24,297 bases of DNA, taken from Parasutterella muris. Its GTDB lineage: Bacteria; Pseudomonadota; Gammaproteobacteria; Burkholderiales; Burkholderiaceae_F. Shown one piece after another: positions 23,448 to 24,297 of this stretch. The notes beneath the pieces were generated by a model that saw only the letters and a list, made by a program, of their open reading frames with translations, was not told the DNA's origin and searched no databases. The stretch spans positions 1 through 24,297 of the forward strand of contig NZ_CALPCV010000035.1 of the NCBI RefSeq assembly GCF_943193095.1, written 5' to 3'. The translations under genes were made by a program, and so were the position numbers. The first letter of the stretch is position 1, and every line of letters begins with the position of its first letter.

Positions 23448-24260
23448 ATGAAATTCACAGAAATGCTCCAGCAGCGCTGGGATAAGAACAACACTCTTTT
23501 ATGCGTCGGACTGGATCCGGATCTCAAACGTTTTCCCGATAAATTCGCCTCTTGCCGTCATCCGTACCTTGATTTCTGCTGGGAGATTGTGCAGGCAACC
23601 GCCGACACAGTCTGCGCATTTAAGCCGCAGATCGCGTATTTCGCCTCAGTCGGCGCGGAGGATCAGCTCACTGAACTCATCAGACGCATTCACTCCGAAT
23701 TCCCGGGTATCCCTGTGATTTTGGACGCGAAACGCGGAGATATCGGATCCACTGCCAAGCATTACGCTAAGGAAGCGTTTGAGCGGTTCGGAGCCGACTG
23801 CGTGACACTTTCTCCGTACATGGGACGAGACTCGGTCGAGCCGTATCTGGAGTATGAAGACAAAGGCGCATTCATACTTTGCAGGACCAGCAATAAAGGC
23901 GGAGACGATCTTCAGATGCTCGACTGCGGCGGAAAGCCCCTCTATCACGTCGTTGCGGAAAAAGTTGCCGAATGGAACACAACCGGTCAGCTTGGTCTGG
24001 TGATCGGCGCGACCTATCCGAATGAGCTGAAAAGCGTGCGCGCGATCACGCCGGAGTTGAATTTTCTGGTACCGGGTATTGGCGCTCAGGGCGGAGATGT
24101 GAACGCGAGCGTCAAAAGCGGTATGAATGCCGAGAAAACCGGCATGATAATCAATTCAAGCCGGGCAATTCTTTATGCGTCTCAGGGCGACGACTTTGCG
24201 CAGAAAGCAAGATTTGCCGCACTGAGGACCCGCGACGAAATTAATAAGGCGCGCGGCTAA
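23448..24260 (+). CDS. pyrF: Orotidine 5'-phosphate decarboxylase (type 2)
   Basis: PyrF decarboxylates OMP to UMP, the last step of pyrimidine synthesis. The 270-aa length and sequence fit the longer type-2 OMP decarboxylase group rather than the roughly 230-aa E. coli type. The catalytic centre is DAKRGDIGSTA (93-103) with Asp93, Lys95 and Asp98, and GLDPDL (21-26) lies near the N-terminus. GAGGAAG precedes the ATG. In related genomes pyrF often follows pgpA-pncC; here it is displaced beyond groSL and the MFS gene. Confidence 0.95.
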   Translation: MKFTEMLQQRWDKNNTLLCVGLDPDLKRFPDKFASCRHPYLDFCWEIVQATADTVCAFKPQIAYFASVGAEDQLTELIRRIHSEFPGIPVILDAKRGDIGSTAKHYAKEAFERFGADCVTLSPYMGRDSVEPYLEYEDKGAFILCRTSNKGGDDLQMLDCGGKPLYHVVAEKVAEWNTTGQLGLVIGATYPNELKSVRAITPELNFLVPGIGAQGGDVNASVKSGMNAEKTGMIINSSRAILYASQGDDFAQKARFAALRTRDEINKARG

Positions 24261-24297
24261 AGTTCCTTAACCAACGTCTTTGTGGGCAGGCGCCAGA

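Overview
The window looks like a core chromosomal segment of a Betaproteobacterium (order Burkholderiales), most plausibly a gut Sutterellaceae-type organism. This is inferred from gene order: a tyrS-dtd pair divergent from an M23 peptidase-anmK pair, erpA facing anmK, then glyA-nrdR-ribD-ribE-ribH-nusB-thiL-pgpA-pncC. It is also inferred from moderate GC and tight gene packing. No 16S or other marker is present, so the species is open. I see no tRNA, rRNA, CRISPR array, insertion sequence or prophage. Nearly everything is housekeeping.

Left part (1-6972): a gene-free leader of about 400 bp precedes argC (arginine biosynthesis, +). It holds a 20-bp perfect palindrome, an AT-rich terminator-like hairpin, a TATAAT element, a possible 33-codon upstream ORF and a 10-bp-arm inverted repeat. 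argC converges on a minus-strand operon tyrS-dtd-PEBP: charging of tRNA-Tyr, removal of D-Tyr from tRNA, and a YbhB-type protein. Divergent from tyrS lie an exported M23 peptidase and anmK, so murein cleavage sits beside anhydroMurNAc recycling. erpA (Fe-S insertion, -) faces anmK across a strong hairpin.

Central part (7148-15050): one long run of plus-strand genes: glyA, nrdR, ribD, ribE, a small gap with a promoter, ribH (TTG start), nusB, thiL, pgpA, pncC and a CorC/HlyC-type CBS membrane protein, closed by a clear terminator. ribBA, often found between ribE and ribH in relatives, is absent here. Several junctions overlap or abut, suggesting translational coupling.

Right part (15051-24297): a minus-strand block of a LysR-type regulator, a beta-carbonic anhydrase, a three-gene small membrane-protein module (hypothetical, YqjE-like, DUF883/YqjD-like) and the PBP4-type carboxypeptidase dacB. 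A stop-bounded frame without a start codon (15093-15329) lies just past the LysR gene and may be a decayed gene end. Then on the plus strand come groS-groL behind a probable sigma-32 promoter and closed by a strong terminator, an MFS exporter, and pyrF.

I found no convincing new multi-gene system. The best leads are the argC leader, the YqjD/YqjE/hypothetical membrane module, the palindrome over the carbonic anhydrase promoter, and the orphan frame at 15093-15329.
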